This document shows, piece by piece, positions 24,598-32,912 of a stretch of 61,244 bases of DNA; the first letter of the stretch is position 1; each line of letters opens with the position of its first letter. The DNA is taken from positions 1-61,244 of the forward strand of contig JAQVHQ010000015.1 in assembly GCA_028696165.1 (NCBI GenBank), given 5' to 3'. Source of the stretch: Lachnospiraceae bacterium (lineage in GTDB: Bacteria; Bacillota; Clostridia; Lachnospirales; Lachnospiraceae). The position numbers were made by a program, and so were the translations under genes. The notes beneath the pieces were generated by a model. That model was not told where the DNA came from and did no database searches. It saw only the letters and a list, made by a program, of their open reading frames with translations.

Positions 24598-24690
24598 TGT
24601 CATAGGAAGCAAAGAAGGCGCTTAGATAAGAGCAGTTTGTCCGGGCATAGCATTTTGGAAAAAAATTGATATACGGAAAGGATTAAGAAA

Positions 24691-25251
24691 ATGGGAATTT
24701 TTGAATTATTTATCTTAGCAGTAGGACTTTCGATGGATGCTTTTGCAGTATCTGTCTGTAAGGGTTTGTCACTGGGGAAAATCAATTGGAAACATATGGG
24801 ACTTGCCGGAGTGTGGTTTGGAGGATTTCAGGCTTTAATGCCCTTAATCGGATACTATTGTGGACGGCTTTTTTCAGATTTGATTACGCAGTATGATCAC
24901 TGGATTGCATTTATTCTTTTGGCTGCAATTGGCGGTAATATGATTAAAGAGTCCTTTGGAGATGAAGAGTGTGTAGATTCATCTATGACTGTGAAATCCA
25001 TGTTCCTTTTAGCAGTGGCTACCAGTATTGATGCCCTGGCCGTGGGAGTTACTTTTGCCTTCTTAAAGGTGTCTATTGTTCCGGCTGTTTCTTTTATCGG
25101 AGTAGTGACCTTTGTCTGTTCGGCCATTGGGGTGAAGATTGGAAGTATCTTCGGTGTGAGATATAAGAGCAAGGCAGAATTGGCAGGAGGAATTATTTTA
25201 ATTATTATTGGTCTTAGAATCCTGTTGGATGGTCTGGGAATTCTGGGATAA
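24691..25251 (+). CDS. mntP: Manganese efflux pump MntP
   Basis: This 186-residue, six-helix membrane protein of the MntP (YebN) family exports Mn(II). Two repeated halves carry the acidic helix motifs [14 protein letters not shown] and [14 protein letters not shown], whose aspartates are needed for transport in the family. The start follows AAAGGA by about 9 bases. A yybP-ykoY riboswitch and terminator lie upstream, so expression should rise with Mn. Confidence 0.95.
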   Translation: MGIFELFILAVGLSMDAFAVSVCKGLSLGKINWKHMGLAGVWFGGFQALMPLIGYYCGRLFSDLITQYDHWIAFILLAAIGGNMIKESFGDEECVDSSMTVKSMFLLAVATSIDALAVGVTFAFLKVSIVPAVSFIGVVTFVCSAIGVKIGSIFGVRYKSKAELAGGIILIIIGLRILLDGLGILG

Positions 25252-25265
25252 GGAAGTATTTTGGG

Positions 25266-25295
25266 TTGACATCCCATTTATTTCGTTTATTATAT
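25266..25295 (+). promoter_or_regulatory. Promoter of trpS
   Basis: TTGACA (25266-25271) and TTATAT (25290-25295) are 18 bases apart. No T-box or other leader is visible between this site and the start. Confidence 0.55.
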
Positions 25296-25343
25296 TAAGT
25301 AGAAAAAGAATGAAAAAGGAACGAGAAGCAGGAGGAGTATATA

Positions 25344-26390
25344 TTGAAACCAAAGATTATTTTGACAGGTGACAGACCTACAGGTAAATTGCATATCGGA
25401 CATTACGTAGGGTCTTTAAAACAGCGTGTGGCATTACAGAATACAGGAGAATTTGATAAGATTTTTATTATGATTGCAGATGCTCAGGCATTGACCGATA
25501 ATTTTGATAATCCGGAGAAAGTCAGAAGTAATATTCAGGAAGTTGCTCTTGATTATCTGTCTGCAGGATTAGATCCAGAGAAATCAACTATCTTTATTCA
25601 GTCACAGATTAGTGAATTGACAGAACTATCTTTTTACTATATGAATCTGGTAACTGTGGCTCGTCTTCAGAGAAATCCTACTGTAAAATCAGAAATTAAA
25701 ATGCGTAAATTTGAAAGTAATATACCGGTTGGTTTCTTTACTTATCCAATCAGCCAGGCTGCAGATATTACAGCATTTCAGGCAACAACAGTACCGGCTG
25801 GAGAAGACCAGCGTCCTATGGTGGAACAGGCCAGAGAGATTGTACGTAAGTTTAATGAGATTTATGAACCAGTGCTTACAGAACCAGAGATTATGCTTCC
25901 TAAGAATGAAGCATGCCTAAGACTTCCAGGTACCGATGGTAAGGCTAAGATGAGTAAATCACTGGGCAATTGTATCTATTTATCAGACACCGCAGATGAT
26001 GTGAAGAAGAAAATCATGTCTATGTACACCGATCCGCTTCATATTCAGGTATCTGATCCAGGTCATCTTGAAGGAAATACTGTCTTTACTTATCTGGATG
26101 CTTTTTGTACAGATGAACATTTTTCACGTTATCTGCCAGACTATGCAAATCTGGATGAGTTAAAAGCGCATTATCAAAGAGGCGGTTTGGGTGATGTGAA
26201 GATCAAGCGTTTCTTAAATGAGGTAGTACAGGAAGAGTTAGAGCCAATCCGTGAGCGCAGAAAAGAGTACGAGAAAGATATTCCGGAATTATATGAGATG
26301 CTTAAGAAGGGTACAGAACAAGCACGTGAGAAGGCGGCTGAGACTATGGCAAAAGTAAAACACGCTATGAAAATAGACTATTTTGCTTAA
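25344..26390 (+). CDS. trpS: Tryptophanyl-tRNA synthetase
   Basis: This 348-residue class I synthetase charges tRNA-Trp. The HIGH motif lies in KLHIGHYVGS near residue 18 and the KMSKS loop begins at K202. A TTG start at 25344 is supported by a GGAGGAG site 6 bases upstream and by the immediate family-typical KIILTGDRPTGKLHIGH N terminus; no ATG or GTG is suitably placed. It is single copy in the window, with no T-box leader. Confidence 0.96.
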   Translation: MKPKIILTGDRPTGKLHIGHYVGSLKQRVALQNTGEFDKIFIMIADAQALTDNFDNPEKVRSNIQEVALDYLSAGLDPEKSTIFIQSQISELTELSFYYMNLVTVARLQRNPTVKSEIKMRKFESNIPVGFFTYPISQAADITAFQATTVPAGEDQRPMVEQAREIVRKFNEIYEPVLTEPEIMLPKNEACLRLPGTDGKAKMSKSLGNCIYLSDTADDVKKKIMSMYTDPLHIQVSDPGHLEGNTVFTYLDAFCTDEHFSRYLPDYANLDELKAHYQRGGLGDVKIKRFLNEVVQEELEPIRERRKEYEKDIPELYEMLKKGTEQAREKAAETMAKVKHAMKIDYFA

Positions 26391-26442
26391 GCAGTTTTTG
26401 AGTAACAATAAAGGATAGATTCAAGAAAGTTGAGGAAATAGT

Positions 26443-27270
26443 ATGAAGATTCTAGACACCAAATTTGTAAAAGGCTTTATAAAAATGGCAGACGATGGTT
26501 TCCAGCAGGGATGGCATGAGAGAAATGGCGGTAACTTGTCCTATCGTTTAAAATCAGGAGAAGTAGAAGAAATTCGTTCACGTTTAAATGACCATGGAGA
26601 GTGGAAGTCAATCGGAGCCAGTGTTCCTGGTCTTGGTGGAGAGTTTTTCCTGGTAACAGGAAGTGGTAAGTATTTTCGTAATGTAATTGTGGATCCAGAA
26701 GCTTGTATAGCAATCATCGAGCTGGATGAGAAGGGTGAAAATTATCGTATTCGCTGGGGATTAGTGGAAGGTGGACGTCCAACCAGTGAATTGCCGGCTC
26801 ATCTTATGAATCATGAAGTGAAGAAAAAAGTCACTGACGGAAAACATAGAGTTATCTATCATGCGCACACTACTAATATTATCGCACTGACATTTGTACT
26901 TCCATTGGATGATACTGTATTTACACGTGAATTGTGGGAATCTGCGACTGAATGTCCGGTGGTATTTCCTGATGGTGTAGGTGTAGTTCCATGGATGGTT
27001 CCAGGCGGAAGAGACATCGCGGTGGCAACCAGCAAATTGATGGAATCTTATGATGTGGCAATCTGGGCACACCATGGAATGTTCTGTTCGGGAGAAGATT
27101 TTGATCTAACCTTTGGCTTGATGCATACTGTGGAAAAATCAGCTGAGATTTTATTGAAGGTATTAGCGGTTCGCCCGGATAAATTACAGACGATTACTGC
27201 AGATAATTTCAGAGAAGTAGCAAAAGGCTTTCATGTAACTTTGGATGAAAAATTCCTGTATGAAAAATAA
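26443..27270 (+). CDS. rhaD: Rhamnulose-1-phosphate aldolase
   Basis: This 275-residue class II aldolase splits L-rhamnulose 1-phosphate to dihydroxyacetone phosphate and L-lactaldehyde. Zinc ligands are visible in YHAHTTN and WAHHGMF, and the N-terminal region NGGNLSYR and SGKYFRN bind the phosphate. The length matches E. coli RhaD. The other rhamnose genes (rhaA, rhaB) are not adjacent, so the gene is separated from a classical rha operon. It starts 52 bases after trpS and ends at a strong terminator. Confidence 0.95.
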   Translation: MKILDTKFVKGFIKMADDGFQQGWHERNGGNLSYRLKSGEVEEIRSRLNDHGEWKSIGASVPGLGGEFFLVTGSGKYFRNVIVDPEACIAIIELDEKGENYRIRWGLVEGGRPTSELPAHLMNHEVKKKVTDGKHRVIYHAHTTNIIALTFVLPLDDTVFTRELWESATECPVVFPDGVGVVPWMVPGGRDIAVATSKLMESYDVAIWAHHGMFCSGEDFDLTFGLMHTVEKSAEILLKVLAVRPDKLQTITADNFREVAKGFHVTLDEKFLYEK

Positions 27271-27274
27271 TATA

Positions 27275-27317
27275 AAAAATCTGCTGATTCATTTTTCTTG
27301 AATCAGCAGATTTTTTT
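27275..27317. terminator. Bidirectional terminator between rhaD and the radical SAM gene
   Basis: AAAATCTGCTGATTCA (27276-27291) pairs perfectly with TGAATCAGCAGATTTT (27299-27314), with A-run and T-run on the two sides. It can serve both converging genes. Confidence 0.92.
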
Positions 27318-27331
27318 GTGTGAGATGAAAT

Positions 27332-28447
27332 CTATGAATTGGGATCGGGTATTTCATTAAGCCAGCATTGTTGCTTCGTCAAGCGGCAGGTAAATATTCG
27401 ACCGGAATCTTTGTTGTATTTGGCCTGATGATATTTAAATATCATTCGATTATTTGCAGTTGGTCCGAGAATTTCAATTTTACCAGTTTCATGGGAAAGA
27501 ACGTAGCGAAAATTCTTTCCGATTCCATTTTGCATATTTTTAGCTGCTTCAACAATGGCATATCCCTTTTCTAATGGCACTTGAAATTGATTCTTCACCC
27601 CGGTCACAGGTCTGCATTGAAAGACATAGTAGGGGAGAACACCAATTGCAGTGAGCTCTTTAAGCAGTGTGCCCAGAATCAGACTGGCATCATTGACACC
27701 CTTTAGTAAAACAGTCTGATTGCGAACAGGGATACCTATTTTTAGCAATGCAGCAACAGCGGCAGTTGATTGTGGTGTGATTTCCTTTGGATGGTTAAAA
27801 TGTGTAACGATGTAAATCTGTTTTCTTTTGTTATAATGCTTTAATATACCTAAAAATTCTTCATCTTTATAAATTCGCATGGGGAGTACAACCGGAGTGC
27901 GGGTTCCGATTCGAATGAAGTCCAGGTGTTCAATATGAGACAGCTGTTCTAAATATCGTTTTAATAACATGTTACTGTTTAAAAGTGCGTCTCCGCCGGA
28001 TATTAAAACATTGCTTATTTCCTTATGAGATTCGATATATTCAAGAATCTGGTCTAAATAGCGGGAGGCGATTTCTTCTTCAGATAAGCCTACCAGCCGT
28101 TTACGAAAACAATGTCTGCAGTAGGTGGCACAACGATTGGTAGATAGAATCAAAGCTGTTTCAGAGTATTTATGCTGCAGTCCCTCCATTACAGTATTAC
28201 TGGATTCTCCGCTGGTATCAAATTGACCATCCAAATCAATTTCATGGACAGAGGGGATACACATTCTCCGTATCGGATCGGATTCGTCTTCCCAATCTAT
28301 AAGGGACAGGTAATATTGTGTGATTGACATGGGAAAGTGTTTTAGAATCCTTTGCATTTTCAGATACTCATCTTCGTTATAGTGAAGATAATCCTGAAGT
28401 TCATCTACAGTAGTTATGTTATGTCGCAATTGTTCGGACCAATTCAT
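27332..28447 (-). CDS. KamA-family radical SAM aminomutase
   Basis: This 371-residue enzyme belongs to the lysine 2,3-aminomutase family: the radical-SAM cluster motif is CATYCRHCFRKR, preceded by a family-typical LILSTNRC segment. It is shorter than classical KamA (about 415 residues) and a little longer than EpmB. No EpmA-like or beta-lysine gene is adjacent, so the substrate (free lysine, another amino acid or a protein lysine) is open. PLP should bind a C-terminal lysine. The start follows TAGGAGGT by 7 bases. It is transcribed away from the P-type ATPase locus, and the two share a 304-bp intergenic region. Confidence 0.85.
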   Translation of the reverse strand: MNWSEQLRHNITTVDELQDYLHYNEDEYLKMQRILKHFPMSITQYYLSLIDWEDESDPIRRMCIPSVHEIDLDGQFDTSGESSNTVMEGLQHKYSETALILSTNRCATYCRHCFRKRLVGLSEEEIASRYLDQILEYIESHKEISNVLISGGDALLNSNMLLKRYLEQLSHIEHLDFIRIGTRTPVVLPMRIYKDEEFLGILKHYNKRKQIYIVTHFNHPKEITPQSTAAVAALLKIGIPVRNQTVLLKGVNDASLILGTLLKELTAIGVLPYYVFQCRPVTGVKNQFQVPLEKGYAIVEAAKNMQNGIGKNFRYVLSHETGKIEILGPTANNRMIFKYHQAKYNKDSGRIFTCRLTKQQCWLNEIPDPNS

Positions 28448-28751
28448 AAAGTTACCTCCTAATCGTAGAGTGAGATGATTAGTGACAGGAGAATTTTCTC
28501 TCTTTTAGGAAAAGTATAACAAGAACAGATTGTATAGACAAGAATACCTAAAAATAATAAGAATTTACACAAATACTGGAAAATGAATTAATTGTCAATT
28601 AATTCTGCAAATGATAAATATTATCACAAATAAACACGCCATTAGTTGTGCAGAGTGTTATAATACGGTTAGCAATGACTAATGCAAATAATAAAAGACT
28701 AACAAAATTAACAAAACGAAATGAGGACCAACAGATCGAAAGGAGAATATA
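28448..28751. promoter_or_regulatory. Divergent control region with Fur-like and DtxR-like boxes
   Basis: This 304-bp A/T-rich region holds TGATAAATATTATCA (28612-28626), a 7-1-7 dyad with a perfect ATTATCA half that matches the Fur-box pattern. It also holds GTTAG-CAATGA-CTAAT (28668-28683), the same 5-6-5 dyad found before feoA and feoB. A TATAAT at 28659-28664 lies between them and is a likely -10 for the rightward operon. The site arrangement suggests iron control of the downstream ATPase locus. Confidence 0.6.
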
Positions 28752-28991
28752 ATGGGACGTTATTACAGATTATCTAAAAAACTAAATGATGAAGAGGCGC
28801 AGGAGATTTTAAAAGAGATGCAGGATATACAAAATGTTTTGAATATAGAGATTACACCACAGCGGGATTATATGGAAGTTGAGACCGTAAATGATGATTT
28901 TGCTGATGCTATGGGAAAGGCTGTGAATATCTGTAGACGTGTGGCGGCAGGTTGTGAAGTATCTTTTAGCAGATTTGCCGTGGAAAAATGA
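28752..28991 (+). CDS. Small protein, first gene of the ferrosome-like locus
   Basis: I do not recognise a named family. The 79-residue protein is soluble and mixed alpha/beta, with a charged helix (LNDEEAQEILKEMQDI) and two cysteines (near residues 61 and 68, in NICRRVAAGCE). It may have a ferredoxin-like fold similar to heavy-metal domains but lacks CxxC. The start follows AAAGGAGAA by about 6 bases. It opens a three-gene run with a DUF6110-like protein and a P1B ATPase, behind Fur-like and DtxR-like boxes. Ferrosome loci are known to begin with small proteins of this size, so a regulatory or accessory role is plausible. Confidence 0.65.
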   Translation: MGRYYRLSKKLNDEEAQEILKEMQDIQNVLNIEITPQRDYMEVETVNDDFADAMGKAVNICRRVAAGCEVSFSRFAVEK

Positions 28992-29047
28992 GAAGATTTA
29001 TCAATAACTATAGTTAGACTTGAATGACCAGGGGCAGGAGAATTATA

Positions 29048-29104
29048 ATGTGGAATATTATAAAAGATGATTTTAAATCATACGAAGGAGGAAATGAATT
29101 ATGA
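29048..29104 (+). CDS. Possible 18-residue coupled peptide
   Basis: ATG 29048 follows a GCAGGAGAATT site and encodes 18 residues ending in a TGA that overlaps the ATG of the next gene (ATGA at 29101-29104). It could couple translation of the next gene or be a chance frame. Confidence 0.25.
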   Translation: MWNIIKDDFKSYEGGNEL

Positions 29105-29370
29105 ATTTAGATTGGAAGAAAATTGCTTTATTTGCAGGTGGTACTTTGTTTGGAACAGCAGGTATAAAGGTGTTGTCTAGCAAGGATGCGAAGAAACTTT
29201 ATACGGAGGGTACTGCAGCGGTTTTGAGAGCTAAGAGTTGTGTTATGAAAACTACTACGAAGGTGCAGGAGAATGCGGAGGATATTCTGGCTGAGGCTAA
29301 GGCTATTAATGCTGCCAGGGAGGAAGAGTGTTTTTCAGCCGAAGAAGGTGAGGGTGTGACTGAAGAATAA
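29101..29370 (+). CDS. DUF6110-like small membrane-associated protein
   Basis: This 89-residue protein has a short glycine-rich hydrophobic N-terminal helix (IALFAGGTLFGTAGIKVL) and then an amphipathic, charged region (SKDAKKLYTEGTAAVLRAKSCVMK ... VQENAEDILAEAKAI). I recall this pattern as DUF6110, which occurs next to P1B ATPases in Clostridia. In ferrosome loci a small membrane protein lies just before the ATPase gene, so this is the likely equivalent. The start follows GAAGGAGG by 9 bases. Confidence 0.68.
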   Translation: MNLDWKKIALFAGGTLFGTAGIKVLSSKDAKKLYTEGTAAVLRAKSCVMKTTTKVQENAEDILAEAKAINAAREEECFSAEEGEGVTEE

Positions 29371-29510
29371 CAATAATAGTATTAGGAGATGAGCTGCTGG
29401 AAGCGGACGAATCATGGGTGATACAGCACTGGTTTTGGAAGTTCAATATGTCTGGGCTTGTGGAAAATCGAGTTTTACCAAATTGATTTGAGTAAAAAGG
29501 ATGTGATGAT

Positions 29511-31604
29511 ATGGATTTTGTTGTGAAGCATGAGATTAGAGGTAGAATTAGGATTAGTACAAGGAGGGTAAGACTTTCTTTTCATCAGGCAGATACTTTG
29601 CTTTATTTTTTGTATGGATTGCCGATGGTTACCGGGGCTAAGGTTTATGAGCGTACGGGGGATGCTGCGATTGAGTTTGTAGGGGATAGAGGTGAATTGA
29701 TTGCGCAGCTTTTGGCGTTTGAGTTTGATAATGAGGAGTGGAAGGCTTTGGTTCCGGAGAGTACGGGACGGGAGTTGAATTCTTTGTATCAGGAGAAGCT
29801 GATTAATCAGGTGATTTTCAGGTATGCGCGCAAGCTTTTTCTGCCGGGGCCTGTTCGTATGGCTTATATTGGTGCCCGTGCTTTGAAGTATATCTATATG
29901 GGGCTTAAATGTCTTCTGGTGGATAGAAAGCTGGAGGTTCCAGTTTTGGATGCGACGGCTATTGGCGTGTCTATTATCAGGGGTGATTTTGAGACGGCGT
30001 CTTCGGTGATGTTCCTTCTGGGAATCGGGGAGACGTTAGAGGAATGGACGCATAAGAAATCGGTAGATGATCTGGCACGCAGCATGTCTTTGAATGTGGA
30101 GAAGGTATGGCTTAAGAAGGATGACACGGAGATCTTAGTGCCGGTTACGAAAGTGCTTGAGGATGACCGGATTGTGGTACATGTGGGAAATGTGATTCCT
30201 CTGGATGGTGTGGTTGTATCAGGGGAAGCCATGATTAATCAGGCTTCTTTAACTGGAGAGTCAGAGCCTGTGCGTAAAGATTTGGATTCTTATGTGTATG
30301 CAGGCACAGTTCTTGAAGAGGGAGAACTGGTGATTCGGGTTAAACAGATTTCTGGTACTACGAGATTTGAGAAGATTGTTACTATGATTGAAGAGTCGGA
30401 AAAGCTTAAATCTTCTTTGGAAGGGAAAGCAGAACATTTAGCAGATGCTTTGGTGCCTTACACATTTGCGGGTACGGCCTTGACTTATCTTGTGACAAGG
30501 AATGTGACCAGAGCTTTATCGGTCCTTATGGTGGATTTTTCTTGTGCTTTGAAACTTGCTATGCCGATTGCGGTTCTTTCTGCAATGAGAGAGGCGGGGA
30601 TGTATCATATAACGGTTAAGGGCGGAAAATATCTGGAAGCGGTAGCAGAAGCAGATACGATTGTATTTGATAAAACAGGTACGCTTACTAAGGCTCAGCC
30701 TACAGTGGCTTCGGTGGTTACGTTTGCTGGAAATGATGAGGATGATATGCTTCGTATTGCTGCATGTATGGAGGAACATTTTCCACATTCCATGGCAAAT
30801 GCTGTGGTTCAGGAAGCAAAAAAACGAAATCTGGCGCATGAGGAAATGCATTCTAAAGTGGATTATATGGTGGCTCACGGTATCTCTACGGAGATTAGCG
30901 GAAGGCGTGTAATTATTGGCAGTTCTCATTTTGTGTTTGAGGATGAAGCATGCCATATCCCAGATGAGGAGCAGGAGAAGTTCCAGATGCTGCCGGAGGA
31001 ATATTCACATCTGTATCTGGCTATGGAGACTAAGGAGTCCAGTGAACTATTGCTTTGTGCTGTTATCTGTATTGAGGATCCACTCAGAGAGGAATCTGCC
31101 AGTGTGATGAATTCTCTTCGCAGGGCAGGTTTTAAGAAAATGGTGATGATGACAGGCGATAGTGAACGTACGGCTAGAGCAATTGCTAAGAAGGTTGGTG
31201 TGGATGAATATTATTCAGAAGTGCTTCCGGAAGATAAGGCAAGTTTCGTGGAGAGAGAAAAAGCGGCTGGGCATAAGGTTATTATGATTGGTGATGGAAT
31301 TAATGATTCACCTGCCTTATCGGCTGCAGATGTGGGTATTGCTATTAGTGAAGGTGCTCAGCTGGCTAGAGAGATTGCAGATATTACCATATCGGCTGAT
31401 GATTTGTATGAATTGGTTACCTTGAAGTTGATCAGTAATGGGCTTATGAAGAGGATTGGCAGGAATTATCGATTTGTAATAGGGTTTAATTTGGGATTGA
31501 TTGTTTTGGGAGTTAGTGGGATGATTTTGCCTACGACTTCGGCTTTGCTGCATAATAGTTCTACTTTGGGAATCAGTTTGGAGAGTATGAGAAATTTGCT
31601 TTGA
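29511..31604 (+). CDS. fezB: P1B-type ATPase without CPC motif, FezB-like (ferrosome)
   Basis: This 697-residue metal ATPase has TGES, the phosphorylated D387 in DKTGT, an HP motif (EHFPHSMA) and GDGINDSPAL. The ion-site helix reads FSCALKLAMP (C345) instead of CPC, and the N-terminal domain lacks CxxC, so it is not a copper or zinc pump. The N terminus has GRIRI (residues 11-15) after a short lead. From memory, an arginine motif of the form GRxRx and this type of helix mark the P1B-6 group, whose FezB members build ferrosomes, membrane-bounded iron stores. Fur-like and DtxR-like sites upstream fit iron control. An alternative is a simple Fe(II) or Mn(II) exporter. Symbol given on motif and context grounds only. 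Confidence 0.7.
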   Translation: MDFVVKHEIRGRIRISTRRVRLSFHQADTLLYFLYGLPMVTGAKVYERTGDAAIEFVGDRGELIAQLLAFEFDNEEWKALVPESTGRELNSLYQEKLINQVIFRYARKLFLPGPVRMAYIGARALKYIYMGLKCLLVDRKLEVPVLDATAIGVSIIRGDFETASSVMFLLGIGETLEEWTHKKSVDDLARSMSLNVEKVWLKKDDTEILVPVTKVLEDDRIVVHVGNVIPLDGVVVSGEAMINQASLTGESEPVRKDLDSYVYAGTVLEEGELVIRVKQISGTTRFEKIVTMIEESEKLKSSLEGKAEHLADALVPYTFAGTALTYLVTRNVTRALSVLMVDFSCALKLAMPIAVLSAMREAGMYHITVKGGKYLEAVAEADTIVFDKTGTLTKAQPTVASVVTFAGNDEDDMLRIAACMEEHFPHSMANAVVQEAKKRNLAHEEMHSKVDYMVAHGISTEISGRRVIIGSSHFVFEDEACHIPDEEQEKFQMLPEEYSHLYLAMETKESSELLLCAVICIEDPLREESASVMNSLRRAGFKKMVMMTGDSERTARAIAKKVGVDEYYSEVLPEDKASFVEREKAAGHKVIMIGDGINDSPALSAADVGIAISEGAQLAREIADITISADDLYELVTLKLISNGLMKRIGRNYRFVIGFNLGLIVLGVSGMILPTTSALLHNSSTLGISLESMRNLL

Positions 31605-31610
31605 TTTTTT

Positions 31611-31686
31611 GCTTCAGCCTTGTCTGTGGAAGGGTTCCGGTGTCTATATCCTGAATCATTCCACGGAGAAGGCTGAAGCTCTTTTG
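31611..31686 (+). terminator. Terminator after the P1B ATPase gene
   Basis: GCTTCAGCCTT (31611-31621) pairs with AAGGCTGAAGC (31669-31679); an inner GTGGAA/TTCCAC extends the stem, and TCTTTT follows. Confidence 0.75.
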
Positions 31687-31699
31687 TTAGTTGAGATTT

Positions 31700-31834
31700 G
31701 GTTTGATAGTTTGATAGTTTGATAGTTTGATAGTTTGATGGTTTGATAGTTTGATGGTTTGATGGTTTGATGGTCTGGTGGTCTGATGGTTTGGTGGTCT
31801 GATGGTCTGGCGGTCTGATGGTCTGGTGGTCTAT
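31700..31834. repeat. Tandem 9-bp minisatellite
   Basis: About fifteen copies of a 9-bp unit drift from TTTGATAGT through TTTGATGGT to TCTGGTGGT and TCTGATGGT along the array. The ordered drift suggests stepwise slippage. It codes for nothing believable in any frame. Confidence 0.9.
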
Positions 31835-31944
31835 GGCAGCTACGGTTAATTGCTTGTGTTGCTGAAGGTATTGGAGCGATAGTTGGAAAAGATGAGTGTG
31901 TACGTATATCCCCATTTACGTGCAGCGCAAAATATATGATTTAT

Positions 31945-32720
31945 GATATGTATTTGTCGGCAACGTTTATGTATCAAAATAGACAAATCTAGAATTTTGA
32001 CACATACTTGTTGCCAGTGTTTACGTATCAAAATGGACAAATTAGAATTGTTATTATACTCAATCATTCAAGTCCTCGCGGGGCATATGTAAGTGGATAA
32101 TCAGTTTCTGCCTCATTCTCATAGATTATTTTAGAAGTAACGGTATCGTCGAGGCATATACAAGTTGTATCGCTACCTCTGCCTCGTTACACGTTAGCCT
32201 ACGGGGCAGAGAAGATAAATAGAGCTTGTATATGCCTCAACGAGCTGCATTTTGCTTGCTTTCCTTAGCCAAACGGGGCAAAACTTTAATCTGATTGACT
32301 ATGTGCCTCAACAACTTTTCTATAATGTACCACTATACAGTGGACATGAAGAATTCTTATTTTATACCCGATTTTATGCTAGAACCTTTTTCATGGACAA
32401 GACTTTTTATATTTATACCTTAAAAGAGTAGTTCATTTTGCTTACTTTTTTAGCCAAACGGAGCAAAAATTTATCTTTGATGGACTATGTGCCCCGACAA
32501 CTGTTCAATTCACACATCAGTTTTTTTTCTACACAGCTTCTAATTTACACTTCAGTTCATCTGATCTATAAACTGGAATCTGGATACATATTTCATGTCA
32601 GTAATTGTGTATCAAATGGACAAATTAGCATCAGGATACGTGTTTGCCGTCAGTAATTACGTATCAAAATAGACAAACTAGCTTTAGGATACGTATTTGT
32701 TACCAGTGAGTTTCGGACTT
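31945..32720. repeat. Dispersed imperfect repeats in a 1.1-kb gene-free stretch
   Basis: Five diverged units of about 50-57 bp carry the core GTATCAAAATRGACAAA preceded by a TTTG..GCCAGT segment (two between 31945 and 32050, three between 32582 and 32715). Between them a pair of 77-bp repeats (32243-32320 and 32431-32506, sharing TTAGCCAAACGGRGCAAAA and GACTATGTGCC) lies 188 bp apart. A nested dyad (GAGGCATATACAAG 32151-32164 with CTTGTATATGCCTC 32225-32238, enclosing CTCTGCC/GGCAGAG) comes before them. No gene is credible here. It could be a graveyard of small mobile elements or a set of structured RNAs. Confidence 0.7.
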
Positions 32721-32912
32721 GTCAGTATGACCTAGACAAGAGTATTGGCCAGTGTGTAATAAGTGCAAGTTGGATATAGAATGGCAATTATAAAATTGTC
32801 TATTTATCAGGGTAAAATTAGTGGGTTGCAATGTATGATACTTATATTTATAATAAGAGAGACGGTGAGTATAGAAAAATGTGAAATATATAGGGATTAT
32901 AGGTGAGTGATA

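Noticed and set aside
29380-29510. 25-codon frame before the P1B ATPase
   Set aside because: No ribosome site at its ATG and no recognisable features.
31700-31834. Possible CRISPR or coding repeat
   Set aside because: Nine-base head-to-tail units with gradual drift and no believable protein; a slippage minisatellite.
32438-32656. Small reading frame of 72 codons in the repeat region
   Set aside because: No ribosome site, overlaps dispersed repeats and has no recognisable composition of a real protein.
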